Shown in pieces: positions 32,505 through 32,846 of a DNA stretch of 32,846 bases. The DNA is taken from the NCBI RefSeq assembly GCF_000373985.1, contig NZ_KB893054.1, positions 164-33,009 on the forward strand, read 5' to 3'. The notes under the pieces were generated by a model. The model saw only the letters and a program-made list of their open reading frames with translations, searched no databases and was not told the origin of the DNA. The stretch comes from Desulfobacter curvatus DSM 3379. Its GTDB lineage: Bacteria; Desulfobacterota; Desulfobacteria; Desulfobacterales; Desulfobacteraceae. The first letter of the stretch is position 1, and the number at the start of each line of letters is the position of its first letter. The translations under genes and the position numbers were made by a program.

Positions 32505-32714
32505 ATGGAAAACAGTGTTTACAAAATGATCGAACTCGTTGGATTTTCTGAAAAATCCTGGGAGGATGCTGCCAAGGCTGCTGTGTCGACCGCCGATAAA
32601 ACCTTAAGGGATATGCGAGTGGCCGAAGTGAAAGAAATGGATATGCGTCTGGAAGACGGCCGGATTATAGGGTACCGGGTAAAATTAAAAGTGTCATTCA
32701 AACTTGAAGGGTAA
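32505..32714 (+). CDS. Dodecin
   Basis: 69 residues, the full length of the family, starting MENSVYKMIELVGFSEKSWE with AGGAGG 6 bases before the ATG. The segment TLRDMRVAEVKEMDMRLEDG followed by RIIGYRVKLKVSFKLEG matches dodecins, which form 12-mers that store flavin or CoA. The Trp at residue 19 before EDA is not itself diagnostic; the helix with SWEDAAKAAV is. A group II intron end lies about 17 bases past the stop on the other strand. Confidence 0.92.
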   Translation: MENSVYKMIELVGFSEKSWEDAAKAAVSTADKTLRDMRVAEVKEMDMRLEDGRIIGYRVKLKVSFKLEG

Positions 32715-32730
32715 TTGGCAAGGTAAACCA

Positions 32731-32834
32731 AGTAGGGCGAGGCCGATATTTATTAATTCGGCCTCGCCCCTCTCATAGAACCGTATGTACGGGCCTCGTA
32801 TACGGCTCCTCGTTATTCTTATCCTTGATTAATC
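32731..32834 (-). mobile_element. 3' end of a group II intron (domains V and VI), truncated by window edge
   Basis: On the minus strand, 32808 to 32778 reads GAGCCGTATACGAGG then CCCGTACATACGGTTC, a 31-base domain V. A 9-base-pair lower helix (GAGCCGTAT with ATACGGTTC) includes the catalytic AGC, followed by a two-base AC bulge and a short distal helix. Domain VI follows as a 12-base-pair stem (32758-32769 with 32735-32746) with an 11-base AT-rich loop and ends in CCCTACT, near the expected 3' splice site. The stem shows no bulged adenosine. The rest of the intron and any reverse transcriptase lie beyond the window. The domain VI hairpin could also end dodecin transcripts. Confidence 0.72.
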
Positions 32835-32846
32835 GGGGGGGGGGGG
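32835..32846. other. Terminal run of 12 G, probable sequencing or assembly artefact
   Basis: The window ends in an unbroken G run. Located where a multi-copy element (group II intron) would break an assembly, it is more likely a read-end artefact than genomic sequence. Confidence 0.6.

Noticed and set aside
32735..32769. Simple intrinsic terminator of the dodecin gene
   Set aside because: The stem lacks a following T run, and together with the adjacent domain V it fits domain VI of a group II intron better, although it may still affect dodecin transcripts.

Overview
The window reads as a mid-GC chromosomal segment of a Desulfobacterota sulfate reducer, most like Desulfobacter/Desulfobacula relatives. 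This is an inference from gene content: dCache sensor kinases, many stand-alone receivers, DASS carriers, tandem universal stress proteins and an ADP-forming acyl-CoA synthetase/GNAT fusion. No rRNA, tRNA or CRISPR array was seen. The right edge carries a group II intron 3' end followed by a run of 12 G, which looks like a contig end.

Region 1 (1-5.8 kb, minus strand) is an operon read leftward: dCache histidine kinase, two single-domain receivers, a DASS (SLC13-type) carrier, a receiver-kinase hybrid, and another receiver cut by the left edge. Region 2 (5.8-8.2 kb) holds a bidirectional terminator, a decayed methionine sulfoxide reductase locus (orphan signal peptide, intact MsrA, MsrB tail relic) and an AAA ATPase of the DUF4143 type with an operator-like inverted repeat at its start. 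Region 3 (8.2-18.6 kb, minus strand) is a second, paralogous kinase-receiver-DASS unit. It continues into a 45-residue membrane protein, a Yip1-like membrane protein, a receiver-CBS protein, two tandem-USP proteins and the acyl-CoA synthetase/acetyltransferase. Both kinases have a -24/-12 (sigma-54) promoter-like element at almost the same distance from the start codon.

Region 4 (18.6-25.8 kb) has a broken PRC-barrel gene and a leftward operon of DUF2339, DUF3999 and CvfB-like S1 protein. Region 5 (25.9-30 kb) holds a zinc-ribbon peptide, a small acidic secreted protein, a YitT-family protein, a DUF1624/DUF418-type membrane protein and a DksA/TraR zinc-finger protein. An 88-bp element occurs twice here, each time directly behind the stop codon of a different gene. 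Region 6 (30-32.8 kb) holds a sigma-54 activator with a degenerate receiver, a 4HBT thioesterase fused against a Uma2-family relic, a dodecin and the intron end.

Working hypothesis: the two large operons are sigma-54-dependent signal/transport/energy-stress units. Membrane kinases with similar extracytoplasmic sensors sit with carriers that themselves have large extracytoplasmic insertions, and none of the operon receivers has a DNA-binding output domain. The sigma-54 activator near 30 kb is the only obvious enhancer-binding protein in the window, but no link to the operons is shown.
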